Assembly: GCF_039522935.1 (NCBI RefSeq)
Contig: NZ_BAAAEI010000006.1
Span: 124,001-188,000, forward strand
DNA length: 64,000 bases
Direction of reading: 5' to 3'
Source: Bowmanella denitrificans
Lineage (GTDB): Bacteria; Pseudomonadota; Gammaproteobacteria; Enterobacterales; Alteromonadaceae
In this document: positions 36,114 to 44,256 of the stretch, in pieces
How positions within the stretch are numbered: the stretch's first letter is position 1
Layout: each line of letters starts with the position of its first letter
The notes under the pieces: model-generated
The model's input: the letters and a program-made list of their open reading frames with translations, nothing else
What the model was told of the DNA's origin: nothing
Databases searched by the model: none
Position numbers and translations under genes: made by a program

Positions 36114-37484
36114 TTACATAATGGGGCGAACTCTTTTCCATCTTAACGATTGGATCCAACTCAACGTCTTCTCGGCGATACGACGATCAAAATTGTCACC
36201 AGCAATCATCGGATTGAACTCACCCCGTTGCCGGGCTAAACGGTATTGTTGACCATTCTGATAGTGCAGCATGGCATGTTCGGCCCCATCAATAATAAAG
36301 GCTGCGCTTTGCACTAGGCCATTGGTGTTTACAATGTCGAATGCCCAGTGACTATTGATGGCCTGGATATCAAGGCTGCCATGCAACATAAGGACAGGCG
36401 TCACGCTTTGGCGCCATAGCTTGGCAAAGTCATAGCGGTTCAAGTCTCTGAAATAACTAAAATGACGGTTGAACACTTGCTCATTCTGCACAGGTAGTAA
36501 GTTGGCTGTTAATGCCGGTTTAGACGCTTGGGCAGCGAGTACTTTGGGCCATGTGATGTTGGAATTTAACCATAAGTGCAAAAAGGGCTGAACAAGGCGT
36601 GTATTGTGCTCAGCTTGCTTAACGGGCACCGCAAAGTGGCTGACCGATTGATGGCGGTATACATCTAGTAAATAGTCATACCAGGGCTTGGACACGCCAC
36701 CATAGCCGATAATACCCGCCACCTTCTCCTGATTAGCCACCACGGCACTATGTAACACTCCAATAGAATGCCCCCACAGATAAACTGCATTGGCATTGAC
36801 GTTTTGCCGCGCTTTCAGTGCGCGCAGTGCCTGAATAAAACCTTCTGATTCATCTGTGAAATTCATCTTGGTGCACTGCTCTGTGGACCGACTGTCTCCT
36901 ATGCCAGGCTTTTCGACACGAAAGACGATAAAACCAGCTTGAGAAAACTGCCGCACCAGTTGGGATAAAGCGCTCTTCGGGAACAGTCCCATGTCGATGG
37001 AATCACAGGTATAGCCTTGAATGTAAAAAATGGCTGGTGCTTTTTCGCCCGGCTTCAGGGATCTGGGCACATGCACAATAGTGCGCAAACGATGATGGTT
37101 AAACTCAACTTCTTCATAACTGACATAAGCAGCGTCGCTTACTTCGTATGGTTTGGGATAGAGTGGGCCTTGCAGTGTTAACAATTTCGTATCGCGGAGT
37201 ATCTCGATGGTCAGCGCATCACCGCTTTTCAGTTTGCTAATCTGAGATACCAACTGGTCAAAATCTGTAACATTGACCTTGTTCAGGCTAACCAATTGAT
37301 CGCCCTGCTGTAACCCCAGATGAGCGGCAGTACTGTTAGACACCACGCTGCCAACTACAACGAGCTCGTCTGACGGTGAGGCCGGTGCAATACCCAGAAG
37401 TGGCGAGCGCGACAACGCCCAGGCCGCAGTCACTGACGTCAACGACATTGACAACCCGAGTGATAAAAGAATTAGTAAGCGCAC
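36114..37484 (-). CDS. Exported alpha/beta-hydrolase with N-terminal PDZ domain
   Basis: The 456-residue protein has a signal peptide (about 1-24, ending AAWA), a PDZ domain (about 30-110: GSVVSNSTAAHLGLQQGDQLVSLN) and an alpha/beta-hydrolase domain with a strand IFYIQGYTCDS and the nucleophile motif LWGHSIGVLHSA (GxSxG). HGSLDIQA and GAEHAMLH supply the likely Asp and His. Peptidases and esterases of the S9/S15 type have this layout; PDZ fusion is unusual. The protein should act in the periplasm. The AraC-type gene is divergent from it. Confidence 0.78.
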   Translation of the reverse strand: MRLLILLSLGLSMSLTSVTAAWALSRSPLLGIAPASPSDELVVVGSVVSNSTAAHLGLQQGDQLVSLNKVNVTDFDQLVSQISKLKSGDALTIEILRDTKLLTLQGPLYPKPYEVSDAAYVSYEEVEFNHHRLRTIVHVPRSLKPGEKAPAIFYIQGYTCDSIDMGLFPKSALSQLVRQFSQAGFIVFRVEKPGIGDSRSTEQCTKMNFTDESEGFIQALRALKARQNVNANAVYLWGHSIGVLHSAVVANQEKVAGIIGYGGVSKPWYDYLLDVYRHQSVSHFAVPVKQAEHNTRLVQPFLHLWLNSNITWPKVLAAQASKPALTANLLPVQNEQVFNRHFSYFRDLNRYDFAKLWRQSVTPVLMLHGSLDIQAINSHWAFDIVNTNGLVQSAAFIIDGAEHAMLHYQNGQQYRLARQRGEFNPMIAGDNFDRRIAEKTLSWIQSLRWKRVRPIM

Positions 37485-37815
37485 CTTTTAGTGTTCCTTG
37501 ACGGGTTGCTAGGCCATAAGCCGCATGGATAAATATTGATATACGCGAGTGCATAAGCAGAGCAGAGTCTGACTCAGACAGTTTATGAGCGATGTCCAAA
37601 CGGGAAGCCATATCGCCACTGTCTTGCGGTTATATGCATAAAAGAGCCCAAGGGTGGGGCAGAACTGAACGAATACCTCGCTGGTGTGCTTCATCGGTCC
37701 ATGCGTAGCTGTTTTGGTTTAACACAACCTACCGATTGGTGGCCCACATTGTGTTAACTTAACCTGAGATTTACAGCAACTTAGAAACGATTACTTACAC
37801 TGTCACCAGACGTGC
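37485..37815. promoter_or_regulatory. Divergent control region of PDZ-hydrolase and AraC-type gene
   Basis: This 331-base region holds two dyads. TTAACACAA (37719-37727) and TTGTGTTAA (37749-37757) are perfect 9-base inverted half-sites 21 bases apart, centred about 78 bases before the AraC-type start, a spacing that suits a dimeric AraC or other HTH protein. GTCTGACTCAGAC (37567-37579) is a second small palindrome on the hydrolase side. No convincing -35/-10 pair was fixed. Confidence 0.4.
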
Positions 37816-39015
37816 ATGATGGATTTCGCAATGAATCACACCTTATTGGGGCTCATTTATTTTATGGCCTTTAGTCACAGCTTAATGTTGGCCATTTCCC
37901 TGTGGCATAGGTCCGCTAAACAGAGCTCTGGTCGTTGGCTGGCATTATTAACCTTAATTGTCAGTTATAAGTTGTTCGAAGGCGGCGCACTTTATACCGG
38001 GTTGTATCCGTTTCTGGCCCATAGCATGGATTTATTGCCAGGCGAAATACTGGTGATTGGGCCGCTGTTATATATCTATAGCATCGTAGTGGTGGGTAAA
38101 AGACCCGCCAGGAGCGCGCTGGTAAGTTGTCATTTTATTCCCGCCTTGGCCATCTGGCTGTTTAATTCACCCGCGGTATTTCGTGGTACTGATGCGAAAA
38201 TTGCGATGTGGGAAACGGTAGTGACATCTTCAGAAGGGGCACCCCTGCCAATATACCTGGTGATATTATTGTTGGGCATGAAAGTACATCTGAGTGTGTA
38301 TTTATACTTGAGCTGGCGTGAAATACGTTTATTCGAACACGCTTCAGCTAATCTGCGTTCTGACAATAGTCAGCAGGTTTTAGCCAATATCAAAAGCCTG
38401 ATTGCGGCCTTTTTTGTGTTAGAAATGCTATGGGCAGGGCTGTTTATCGGGCAGCAGTACTTTGGCCTGGATAGTTTGACCAAAGTCGGTGAAATCTGGT
38501 TATTGTTAGTCGCTGCATTGATGTTAGGCATTGGCTATATCGGGCTGCAAAAACCAGATCTTATTTTCACCAAGGAAGAGTACACACTGGCCCAATCACG
38601 GGCTGACAGTAATACGCAGGACAAGACAGACAATATTAAGTATTTTCACTCAGCACTGCCGATGGAAACGGCTGAACTTTTAGCTAAGGAGCTGGAACAT
38701 CATATACAGGCTAAACAACTATATCTGGACGATAAATTGAGCCTGACAGACCTGGCCAAGGCGACTGGCATTAAAGCCCATACGCTGTCGCAGGTGATTA
38801 ATCTGACCATGAAAACCAGCTTTTATAAGCTGATTAATACCTACAGAATTCAGCACGCGATAGAATTAATCGACAATCCTGCCATGAACTGGACCCTGGA
38901 GCGAATCGCATACGAATCTGGTTTCACTAATAGGGTGACGTTCAGTAAAGCCTTTAAAGAAGTTATGCAATGTACGCCGTCAGCGTACAAGAAAGAAAAG
39001 GTCAGAGTCTCATAA
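37816..39015 (+). CDS. AraC-family regulator with membrane-spanning sensor domain
   Basis: The 399-residue protein has about seven hydrophobic helices in residues 5-245 (starting LLGLIYFMAFSHSLMLAISL) and a C-terminal AraC DNA-binding domain (about 295-397) with SLTDLAKATGIKAHTLSQVI and the second helix-turn-helix FTNRVTFSKAFKEVMQCTPSAYKK. It is a one-component system sensing at the membrane. Translation may start at the first ATG or the nearby ATG at 37831. It converges on the molybdenum hydroxylase gene at 39051-41264, a candidate target. Confidence 0.88.
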   Translation: MMDFAMNHTLLGLIYFMAFSHSLMLAISLWHRSAKQSSGRWLALLTLIVSYKLFEGGALYTGLYPFLAHSMDLLPGEILVIGPLLYIYSIVVVGKRPARSALVSCHFIPALAIWLFNSPAVFRGTDAKIAMWETVVTSSEGAPLPIYLVILLLGMKVHLSVYLYLSWREIRLFEHASANLRSDNSQQVLANIKSLIAAFFVLEMLWAGLFIGQQYFGLDSLTKVGEIWLLLVAALMLGIGYIGLQKPDLIFTKEEYTLAQSRADSNTQDKTDNIKYFHSALPMETAELLAKELEHHIQAKQLYLDDKLSLTDLAKATGIKAHTLSQVINLTMKTSFYKLINTYRIQHAIELIDNPAMNWTLERIAYESGFTNRVTFSKAFKEVMQCTPSAYKKEKVRVS

Positions 39016-39050
39016 CGTAACTACTATTCCCGCTGGCGCACAAGTTGCGG

Positions 39051-41264
39051 TTAGTTAAAAACAGTGGCGCTTAGTGGCAGCTGTCTGACGCGAATTCCGG
39101 TTAGGTTAAATACAGCGTTCAATACAGCCGGTGCCGTATCTGGTACGGCGGCTTCTCCCACTCGGTTTGGTGGTCGATGGCTGTTAACCAGTTGAATATC
39201 AATCACCGGTGTTTCGGCCAGGCGCAGCACTGGATAGTCATGGAAATTAGACTGCACTACCGCGCCATTTTGCACCGAAATCGCCGGGTTCAGCACAGCA
39301 GATAAAGCCCAGATGATAGAGCCTTCTATTTGGCCATGTACCAGCTGCGGGTTTACAACCTTGCCGCAATCAAACAGGCAAACCACTTTGTCGACTTTGA
39401 TCCCTTTATTACTTTGGCTGACAAAAGCCATTTGGCAGACGTAGGTGCCATAGAAGTAGCTTAAAGACAGCCCTTTACCTTGATTGGGCTGCATTGTCCG
39501 ATTCCATTCCTGATTGTCAGAAGCCAGATTAAGCATTGCTAAAAGACCCGCTTGCACCTCGTTTCTTTGCTTTACCATCTCAGGCTTGAGTTTTTCACCC
39601 TGAAAGTGAGCTGCCTGCTGGGACAGCCACTGCCGCCTGATGGCAATAGGATCGACGCCTAACTTGTCCGCCACCTCATCGATAAAACACTCTCGCGCCA
39701 GACCTTGTGGATGCGCATCTACACTGCGCCAAGAGCCGGGCAGAAGCACCAGACTGTCACTTTCTGCATGCCGACAACGCCGATGGATGGTAGCGCCTGC
39801 GTAGTAATCCAGCATATTGTTACGCGCCAACCAACCGTAGTTATTGCCACTTCTGGTCAGACAATCCCAGGCAACCGGGTTGTTTTTTGCATCTAAAACC
39901 AACCTGTGTTGATCAAAACGGGCCAGGTGATAGCGTCCATGGCGCATGCAGTCTTCACGACGCCATGTGACCTTCACCGGTTTTCTTATTTGAATTGCCA
40001 GATAGGCCGCTTCGGCAATGAAATCAAAGAAATAGCGCCGACCAAAACCACCACCTGAGCGCATAGAATGAATTTTTATGTTACTAACAGCGACTCCTGT
40101 CACTTCTGCCACATAGTAAAGAGCCAGGGTAGGGGACTGACTTCCGGCCCACAGTGACAGTGTTTTACCGTCATACTTTGCCACGGCACTTAACGGCTCA
40201 ATATGGGCGTTTTCCTGGTAAGGATTAAAATATTGGCTTTCAAAAAGCGACGTCGGCGTAGCCTTCGCTATTTCCTTGTCGACATCACCGGATGACACCA
40301 CGTCGCGAATGCGCTCTTGCGGTATTGATAGCAAAGCGTCTTTTATTGACTGATCGTCCTGTCCTGTATAACGACTTTCACCCCATACTGTTTTAAGCAA
40401 ACGAAGACCTTGCAATGCGTGCCAGGTAGAAACGGCTATCACCGCCACGCCGCTTTTGGTGCCGCGGTATTTTTCCTGCCACTGGTTACTCTCGTCGGTT
40501 TTGTATGGAAATGCCGGCAACACAATGGTTTCCAGCACGCCGTTAAGTTCCCGGCATAGTTGGTCGTCTACTGATACCAGCCTGGCATCTGTTGTCGGGC
40601 TGCGCTCTATACTGGCGTGCACCATGCCTTCTAAAGCAACATCAATGGCATATTCTTGCTGGCCAGTCACAATATCCTGATTTTCCAGGATAGAAACGGG
40701 GGCACCAATGAGCGTGAGATCTTTGTCGGATTTAAGTGCGGCATTGGTTGGCAGCGGCCGACCAATAACACCTCGAAACAACGCACTAAAAGCAATGGCT
40801 TGCGAAGTAGCAAGCCGATGGACTTTGCCCTGGGAGACAAAACAGTCTTCAGGTGAACAGCGCCATATATCGCATGCACATTCGATAAAAACGTGCCGCA
40901 CATTGGCTGCAGCCTGACGAAGCGGAAGATACGCAGCCAGCATACCGTTACTACCTGCAGAGGATTCTAATGAGTGCTCAATGGGCATCTCAGTGTTTAG
41001 AGGAGGGCGTTCAATAACCAAACGTTGCCAATCTGCCCCTAGTTCATCGCAAGCAACCATGGCCAGCCCGGTCGAAATTCCCTGTCCCATTTCAGGTTTA
41101 GTATCCCGATAAGTAATGGAACCATCCATGTTTAAGCGAAAATACACGTCAAACTGATGATCAGTACCTGTCTCCTGGCTACAGGTTGGCAGAGTAACTG
41201 CAAATAGCAGCCCACCTCCTGACACCAGGCTTAGCTTAACAAACTGTCGTCTGCTTATTTCCAT
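39051..41264 (-). CDS. Xanthine-oxidase-family molybdenum hydroxylase, IorB-like large subunit without partner
   Basis: The 737-residue protein, from the ATG at 41264 (AGAGG upstream), has a Tat signal (SRRQFVK then a hydrophobic stretch), so it is exported folded with its cofactor. It matches the large subunit of isoquinoline 1-oxidoreductase/aldehyde oxidase-type enzymes: GQGISTGLAMVACDELG, HVFIECACDIW, the cofactor motif RSGGGFGRRYFFDF near 415 and a terminal RVGEAAVPDTAPAV whose Glu is the likely catalytic base. No 2Fe-2S small subunit gene lies next to it; the nearest is 6 kb away in the second operon. Confidence 0.85.
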   Translation of the reverse strand: MEISRRQFVKLSLVSGGGLLFAVTLPTCSQETGTDHQFDVYFRLNMDGSITYRDTKPEMGQGISTGLAMVACDELGADWQRLVIERPPLNTEMPIEHSLESSAGSNGMLAAYLPLRQAAANVRHVFIECACDIWRCSPEDCFVSQGKVHRLATSQAIAFSALFRGVIGRPLPTNAALKSDKDLTLIGAPVSILENQDIVTGQQEYAIDVALEGMVHASIERSPTTDARLVSVDDQLCRELNGVLETIVLPAFPYKTDESNQWQEKYRGTKSGVAVIAVSTWHALQGLRLLKTVWGESRYTGQDDQSIKDALLSIPQERIRDVVSSGDVDKEIAKATPTSLFESQYFNPYQENAHIEPLSAVAKYDGKTLSLWAGSQSPTLALYYVAEVTGVAVSNIKIHSMRSGGGFGRRYFFDFIAEAAYLAIQIRKPVKVTWRREDCMRHGRYHLARFDQHRLVLDAKNNPVAWDCLTRSGNNYGWLARNNMLDYYAGATIHRRCRHAESDSLVLLPGSWRSVDAHPQGLARECFIDEVADKLGVDPIAIRRQWLSQQAAHFQGEKLKPEMVKQRNEVQAGLLAMLNLASDNQEWNRTMQPNQGKGLSLSYFYGTYVCQMAFVSQSNKGIKVDKVVCLFDCGKVVNPQLVHGQIEGSIIWALSAVLNPAISVQNGAVVQSNFHDYPVLRLAETPVIDIQLVNSHRPPNRVGEAAVPDTAPAVLNAVFNLTGIRVRQLPLSATVFN

Positions 41265-41424
41265 GGGGCCTCTTTGATGCTTGCTGAACCGAACCTTCTT
41301 ACCAGGCAACGTGATTGATCATTTAATCAATGATGCAAAGCTCCACGGAGGTTTACATATTCAAAGGTTCTTAATGTAGCTGAGCAACGCGCGGTACAGT
41401 CAGTACTCTTCGCACGGATATCTT

Positions 41425-41444
41425 AAGTGTGACATGTCACACTT
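41425..41444. promoter_or_regulatory. 20-bp perfect palindrome, GTGACATGTCAC core
   Basis: AAGTGTGACATGTCACACTT is symmetrical over all 20 bases. The same 12-base core occurs at 43562-43573 and, with one central change, at 43491-43502 on either side of the promoter of the ribbon-helix-helix gene, so the three are likely bound by one protein. Confidence 0.6.
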
Positions 41445-41637
41445 GATGTATATTCAATCACTCAAGAACAAAGTTGCTGGAAAGACGTTGAGTGCAATAA
41501 CGAACTCAACTGCTTCATGGTGAGTGGCGTAAGCCTTTCTGCGGATTAATTGCCAATCCCAATTAACGACTAAACTGGTCGCTACCATGCCGTTTGTGGT
41601 GCGCGGGATAACGCACTCTAAAACCAGGATTGTTGTT

Positions 41638-41823
41638 TTAGAAGCGGCCAGGTTTTACACCATAGGTTAGATTTTTTAATCCAATCAATATAGTACCTGC
41701 TGTGATGTAACGCAGCTCCAACTCTGCAGCACAAGCGTTTTCTGGGTTATCTAAGCGCACTGACCATGCATCTGACTGATGACAATATAGATCTTGTTCG
41801 AACGCTTGTTGCAAACAATACAA
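41638..41823 (-). pseudogene. Possible gene remnant
   Basis: A 61-codon frame reads WSVRLDNPENACAAELELRY and ILIGLKNLTYGVKPGRF, which looks protein-like rather than random, but it opens with TTG, has no ribosome-binding site and is stopped by TGA four codons upstream. I do not recognise it. It may be the 3' remnant of a lost gene or a chance frame. Confidence 0.2.
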
Positions 41824-42047
41824 CCAAACGAATCACCAAAATGGTGGCCTGAATGCCCTTCACTCTTACAATACGCATATTCACATAATGTATATTATGT
41901 TAAATACCATTTGTTGTTTTATATGCCCTTGGTTGAACGCTGGTATTTACTTAGTTTTATCCCCTATTTTTGATTTCTGGTTTAAATCGTTTCGATGTGG
42001 CGGATTCTGGTAATGGCTTTTGGGAGTTTTTGTGGAGCTTTTACTTG

Positions 42048-42110
42048 GTGCCGCTACGTGAAATCTGCGTTAGTTTGCCAGTGTCTGTCTTGCAGATTTC
42101 ACCACGGCGC
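42048..42110. other. Long imperfect hairpin
   Basis: GTGAAATCTGC (42058-42068) pairs perfectly with GCAGATTTCAC (42092-42102) around a 23-base loop. Below a small internal loop (4 and 2 bases), GTGCCG (42048-42053) pairs with CGGCGC (42105-42110). No T-tract follows, so it is not a normal terminator; it could be part of a structured RNA or a recombination-type site. Confidence 0.5.
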
Positions 42111-42267
42111 ACTTTGTTTGCTTTGCAGCCTATTTCAAATAATTGGCTAGGTTTTTGTTAGTTTTTATAATGCATAAGGTTTTGGATTGGGAATTCATCT
42201 TTTAACTGAATTGACCAAATCGTTCGATTTGACTAGTCTTGAGGCCAACACTAAAGCGGAGTTATTC

Positions 42268-42513
42268 ATGCAATCTTTAACCGCCAATGAAGCCAAAACC
42301 AAGTTCGGCACTATGCTGATCAACGTTCAAAACGAACCTGTTGAGATTCTGAAAAACGGTACGCCCGTAGCCGTTGTTATGTCACTACGCGAATATCAAA
42401 GCCTGGAAGCGCTTAAAATGGAACTGGTTAAAGCACGGTTTACTGATACAGATGATAGTGATCTCGTCGATGGTAAGTCGTTTTTCCAAGAGCTTGATGC
42501 TGATACCCTTTAA
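42268..42513 (+). CDS. Phd/YefM-family antitoxin
   Basis: From the ATG at 42268 (GGAG upstream) the 81-residue product begins MQSLTANEAKTKFGTMLINV, the Phd/YefM DNA-binding opening, followed by PVEILKNGTPVAVVMSLREYQSL. The C-terminal tail (about 55-81), acidic and probably disordered, should wrap the toxin. It neutralises the ParE/RelE-type toxin encoded 2 bases downstream and represses the operon. The frame is open for 27 further codons upstream, which are not family-like. Confidence 0.9.
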   Translation: MQSLTANEAKTKFGTMLINVQNEPVEILKNGTPVAVVMSLREYQSLEALKMELVKARFTDTDDSDLVDGKSFFQELDADTL

Positions 42514-42515
42514 TA

Positions 42516-42848
42516 GTGGCCAACGTACCAGTACCCTTCTATTTCAAAAGTTATGCCCGTGCTGATTTGGTAAGTATTCGCCAATACACAATGAAGCAAT
42601 GGGGTCAGGCACAGTGGCTCACCTACAAAGACACTTTATTCAATACCTTTCAAACTCTAGCGAATAGTCCAGACATTGGCATCACGCTAAATGAGATTTC
42701 GCCAGATGCCTATCGTTTTCCACTGAAAAACCACGTTATCTACTATGTCAGGAAGCCGGACAAGATCATTATTGTCGGTGTTTTGTCTTCGGACATGGCT
42801 CCCGAAAAGCATCTAAGACGTGAAAAAGCCATTTCAGACGAAGTCTGA
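42516..42848 (+). CDS. ParE/RelE-family toxin
   Basis: The 110-residue basic protein, GTG start, follows the Phd-type antitoxin by 2 bases. YARADLVSIRQYTMKQWGQAQWLTYKDTL is the typical first helical hairpin of ParE-like toxins, and YRFPLKNHVIYYVRKPDKIIIVGVLSSDM is the beta-sheet core with the usual arginine and tyrosine residues near the end. ParE proteins poison gyrase and RelE proteins cut mRNA; the helical N-terminus favours ParE. Confidence 0.87.
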   Translation: MANVPVPFYFKSYARADLVSIRQYTMKQWGQAQWLTYKDTLFNTFQTLANSPDIGITLNEISPDAYRFPLKNHVIYYVRKPDKIIIVGVLSSDMAPEKHLRREKAISDEV

Positions 42849-42871
42849 AGCCAGGAAAAGTAGCTCAGGAA

Positions 42872-43486
42872 CTAGCTTTTCAGTTCACGCATAAAGTCTT
42901 CACAGGCCTGGTCGCGGTGTTTATCGGTGCGCTGTTTTGCTGCTTTACAGGCCAGCCAGCCACGGCCAAAAGCATGCTCTAACTGGCTGTAAAAATAGCG
43001 CTGGCTGCTTGGTCTAAGTTTAAGTTTGGCCTGCAGTAATTGGCCCTGGTCCTGGGTATTGAGACCACTTGGCAATTCAGCTACTGCTTGTTTAACACTA
43101 TCCAGATCTTCTTCCGGGTCCAGCAAGTATTCCAGCACCAGATCGTAGTTATCCCCATCCAGCCCCGCTTTGGCGGCCAAGGCTCTGAGCCGGTCCAGGG
43201 TTTCGGCCTTAATGGTTAAGCTGGTGAGATTACTTAAATGGCGCTGCTTATACTTACGCCATTTGGCATTCAGGCGTTTATAGCAATCCGCCACAATGCT
43301 GTACTTCAGTAACTGCATGGCCTCGCTGGCACTTAGCTGAGTAAAATCTGGCAATACGCTATCCGGCTTAATCATATCCACCGGCTTAATGGCTTTTTCA
43401 ATTAACCCGCTTTGCACAAATTGTTGCCAGAGTGCTTGGTTGGTATCTGTGGTGGACGATGTTGATGTGTTTTGTTTTAGATTCAA
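42872..43486 (-). CDS. Ribbon-helix-helix DNA-binding protein, MatP-like layout
   Basis: The 204-residue protein starts with TTG at 43486 behind a weak site; an ATG 37 codons later is the alternative. Residues 50-85 form helices ending in a basic stretch (KWRKYKQRHL), then LTSLTIKAETLDRLRALAAKAG and NYDLVLEYLLDPEED (88-127) give the strand-helix-helix order of a ribbon-helix-helix domain, followed by a charged C-terminus. This order, helical bundle then basic stretch then RHH, recalls MatP. GTGAC-N2-GTCAC palindromes at 43491-43502 and 43562-43573 flank its -10 region (43511-43518), so it very likely regulates itself. Identity with MatP is not shown. Confidence 0.6.
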   Translation of the reverse strand: MNLKQNTSTSSTTDTNQALWQQFVQSGLIEKAIKPVDMIKPDSVLPDFTQLSASEAMQLLKYSIVADCYKRLNAKWRKYKQRHLSNLTSLTIKAETLDRLRALAAKAGLDGDNYDLVLEYLLDPEEDLDSVKQAVAELPSGLNTQDQGQLLQAKLKLRPSSQRYFYSQLEHAFGRGWLACKAAKQRTDKHRDQACEDFMRELKS

Positions 43487-43490
43487 ATCC

Positions 43491-43502
43491 GTGACCTGTC
43501 AC
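43491..43502. promoter_or_regulatory. Palindromic site next to the RHH gene start
   Basis: GTGACCTGTCAC has perfect GTGAC/GTCAC half-sites around a CT centre, 5 bases before the TTG start of the ribbon-helix-helix gene and about 9 bases past its likely -10. A protein bound here would block transcription or translation start. Confidence 0.55.
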
Positions 43503-43561
43503 AAGTAAAATGTATACAGCCTACTCTATTCGAGTTGTTGATTGGTTGCAATATCACTACT

Positions 43562-43573
43562 GTGACATGTCAC
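43562..43573. promoter_or_regulatory. Palindromic site upstream of the RHH promoter
   Basis: GTGACATGTCAC is a perfect 12-bp palindrome 71 bases from the site at 43491 (start to start), roughly seven helical turns. It lies between the RHH gene and the end of the RelE-type toxin gene and has the same core as 41425-41444. Confidence 0.55.
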
Positions 43574-43588
43574 GCTTTTACCGCAACA

Positions 43589-43876
43589 CTATTCGTCCAA
43601 AGGTGGCCACTGACGCGCGGCATGGAGGATACGGAGAATCCGGATCAACTCGGGTGTGCATTGATAAACTACGATGTAATTTGCCAGGGCAACTAATTCC
43701 CGGGTATTCGCAACCCGGCCGGTTCTGCCCATTTGTGGAAATGAGGGTAACTTCTCTACTTTTCCAACAATATCGTTAATAAGGCTTTGCGCTGCGTCGG
43801 GATTATCCTCAGAAATGTACTCGACAATTGCACTCAAATCAGCGTGGGCTAATTTGGACCATGCAATTTTAGGCAC
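43589..43876 (-). CDS. ParE/RelE-family toxin, second pair
   Basis: A 95-residue toxin with GTG start. WSKLAHADLSAIVEYISEDNPDAAQSLINDI is a ParE-type helical opening, followed by FPQMGRTGRVANTRELVALANYIVVYQCTPELIRILRILHAARQWP, whose RELVALANYIVVY and ILRILHAARQWP are strongly conserved in ParE/RelE. It overlaps the antitoxin gene by 8 bases. Confidence 0.92.
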   Translation of the reverse strand: MPKIAWSKLAHADLSAIVEYISEDNPDAAQSLINDIVGKVEKLPSFPQMGRTGRVANTRELVALANYIVVYQCTPELIRILRILHAARQWPPLDE

Positions 43877-44159
43877 GGCGTTTCCTGTTAACTAGCGCTT
43901 GTAAGTCGTTAACAACCTGATTATGTGGCACATCCGCCTGATTGCTGGAAAGCGCTTCCTGAACTTTGGCTCTAAACCACGCATCATGTGCATCAGGATC
44001 AACGGTCAGGCCAGCCGGTAATCCCCCTTCTTTGCTTACCCGAGTGAGTAATATGCGCACAGCATCTGACAAGGTCAGACCTACATTGGCCAATTTTTCT
44101 GTTGCATCTGCTTTCAACTGGCTATCGATACGAACGTGCAGCATTGATGTTTGTGCCAT
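43869..44159 (-). CDS. RelB/DinJ-family antitoxin
   Basis: From the ATG at 44159 (AGGTGG upstream) the 96-residue product begins MAQTSMLHVRIDSQLKADAT, followed by LSDAVRILLTRVSKEGGLPAGL, the RelB/DinJ ribbon-helix-helix motif that binds the operator. The last 40 residues should bind the toxin. The frame runs 42 codons further upstream, but that stretch overlaps the end of the frameshifted gene before it and is not family-like. Confidence 0.9.
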   Translation of the reverse strand: MAQTSMLHVRIDSQLKADATEKLANVGLTLSDAVRILLTRVSKEGGLPAGLTVDPDAHDAWFRAKVQEALSSNQADVPHNQVVNDLQALVNRKRRA

Positions 44160-44256
44160 TTCCACCTCAGGCTTATCCTCGTTCACGTAAGTATGTATAT
44201 CAAAAGCGATACGGTCAACTGGTAAGCTGCTGCCGTTTGAAAGCGATAGAAGAACG

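Larger units (their letters stand above)
41265..42267. other. 1-kb gene-poor region with palindromes and a long hairpin
   Basis: No gene can be supported here. On the left, ATTGAT/ATCAAT (41314-41331) is an 18-bp dyad close to the molybdenum hydroxylase start. The 20-bp perfect palindrome is at 41425-41444. A short minus-strand frame at 41638-41823 has protein-like composition but only a TTG start and no ribosome-binding site. An AT-rich stretch follows, with a long hairpin at 42048-42110, and then the leader of the first toxin-antitoxin pair. The composition differs from neighbouring genes and suggests inserted or decayed DNA. Confidence 0.5.

Noticed and set aside
37336..37694. Short minus-strand frames in the AraC/hydrolase control region
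   Set aside because: They overlap the hydrolase signal peptide or have no translation start signal.
41314..41331. ATTGAT/ATCAAT dyad as an FNR box
   Set aside because: The half-sites look like FNR, but the spacer between TTGAT and ATCAA is 6 instead of 4.
42048..42110. attC recombination site of an integron
   Set aside because: No GTTRRRY/RYYYAAC pair in the right places, and no integrase or cassette array.
41425..43573. Calling the GTGAC/GTCAC palindromes true matS sites
   Set aside because: The central spacer is 2 bases where matS has 3; the likeness is reported as a lead only.
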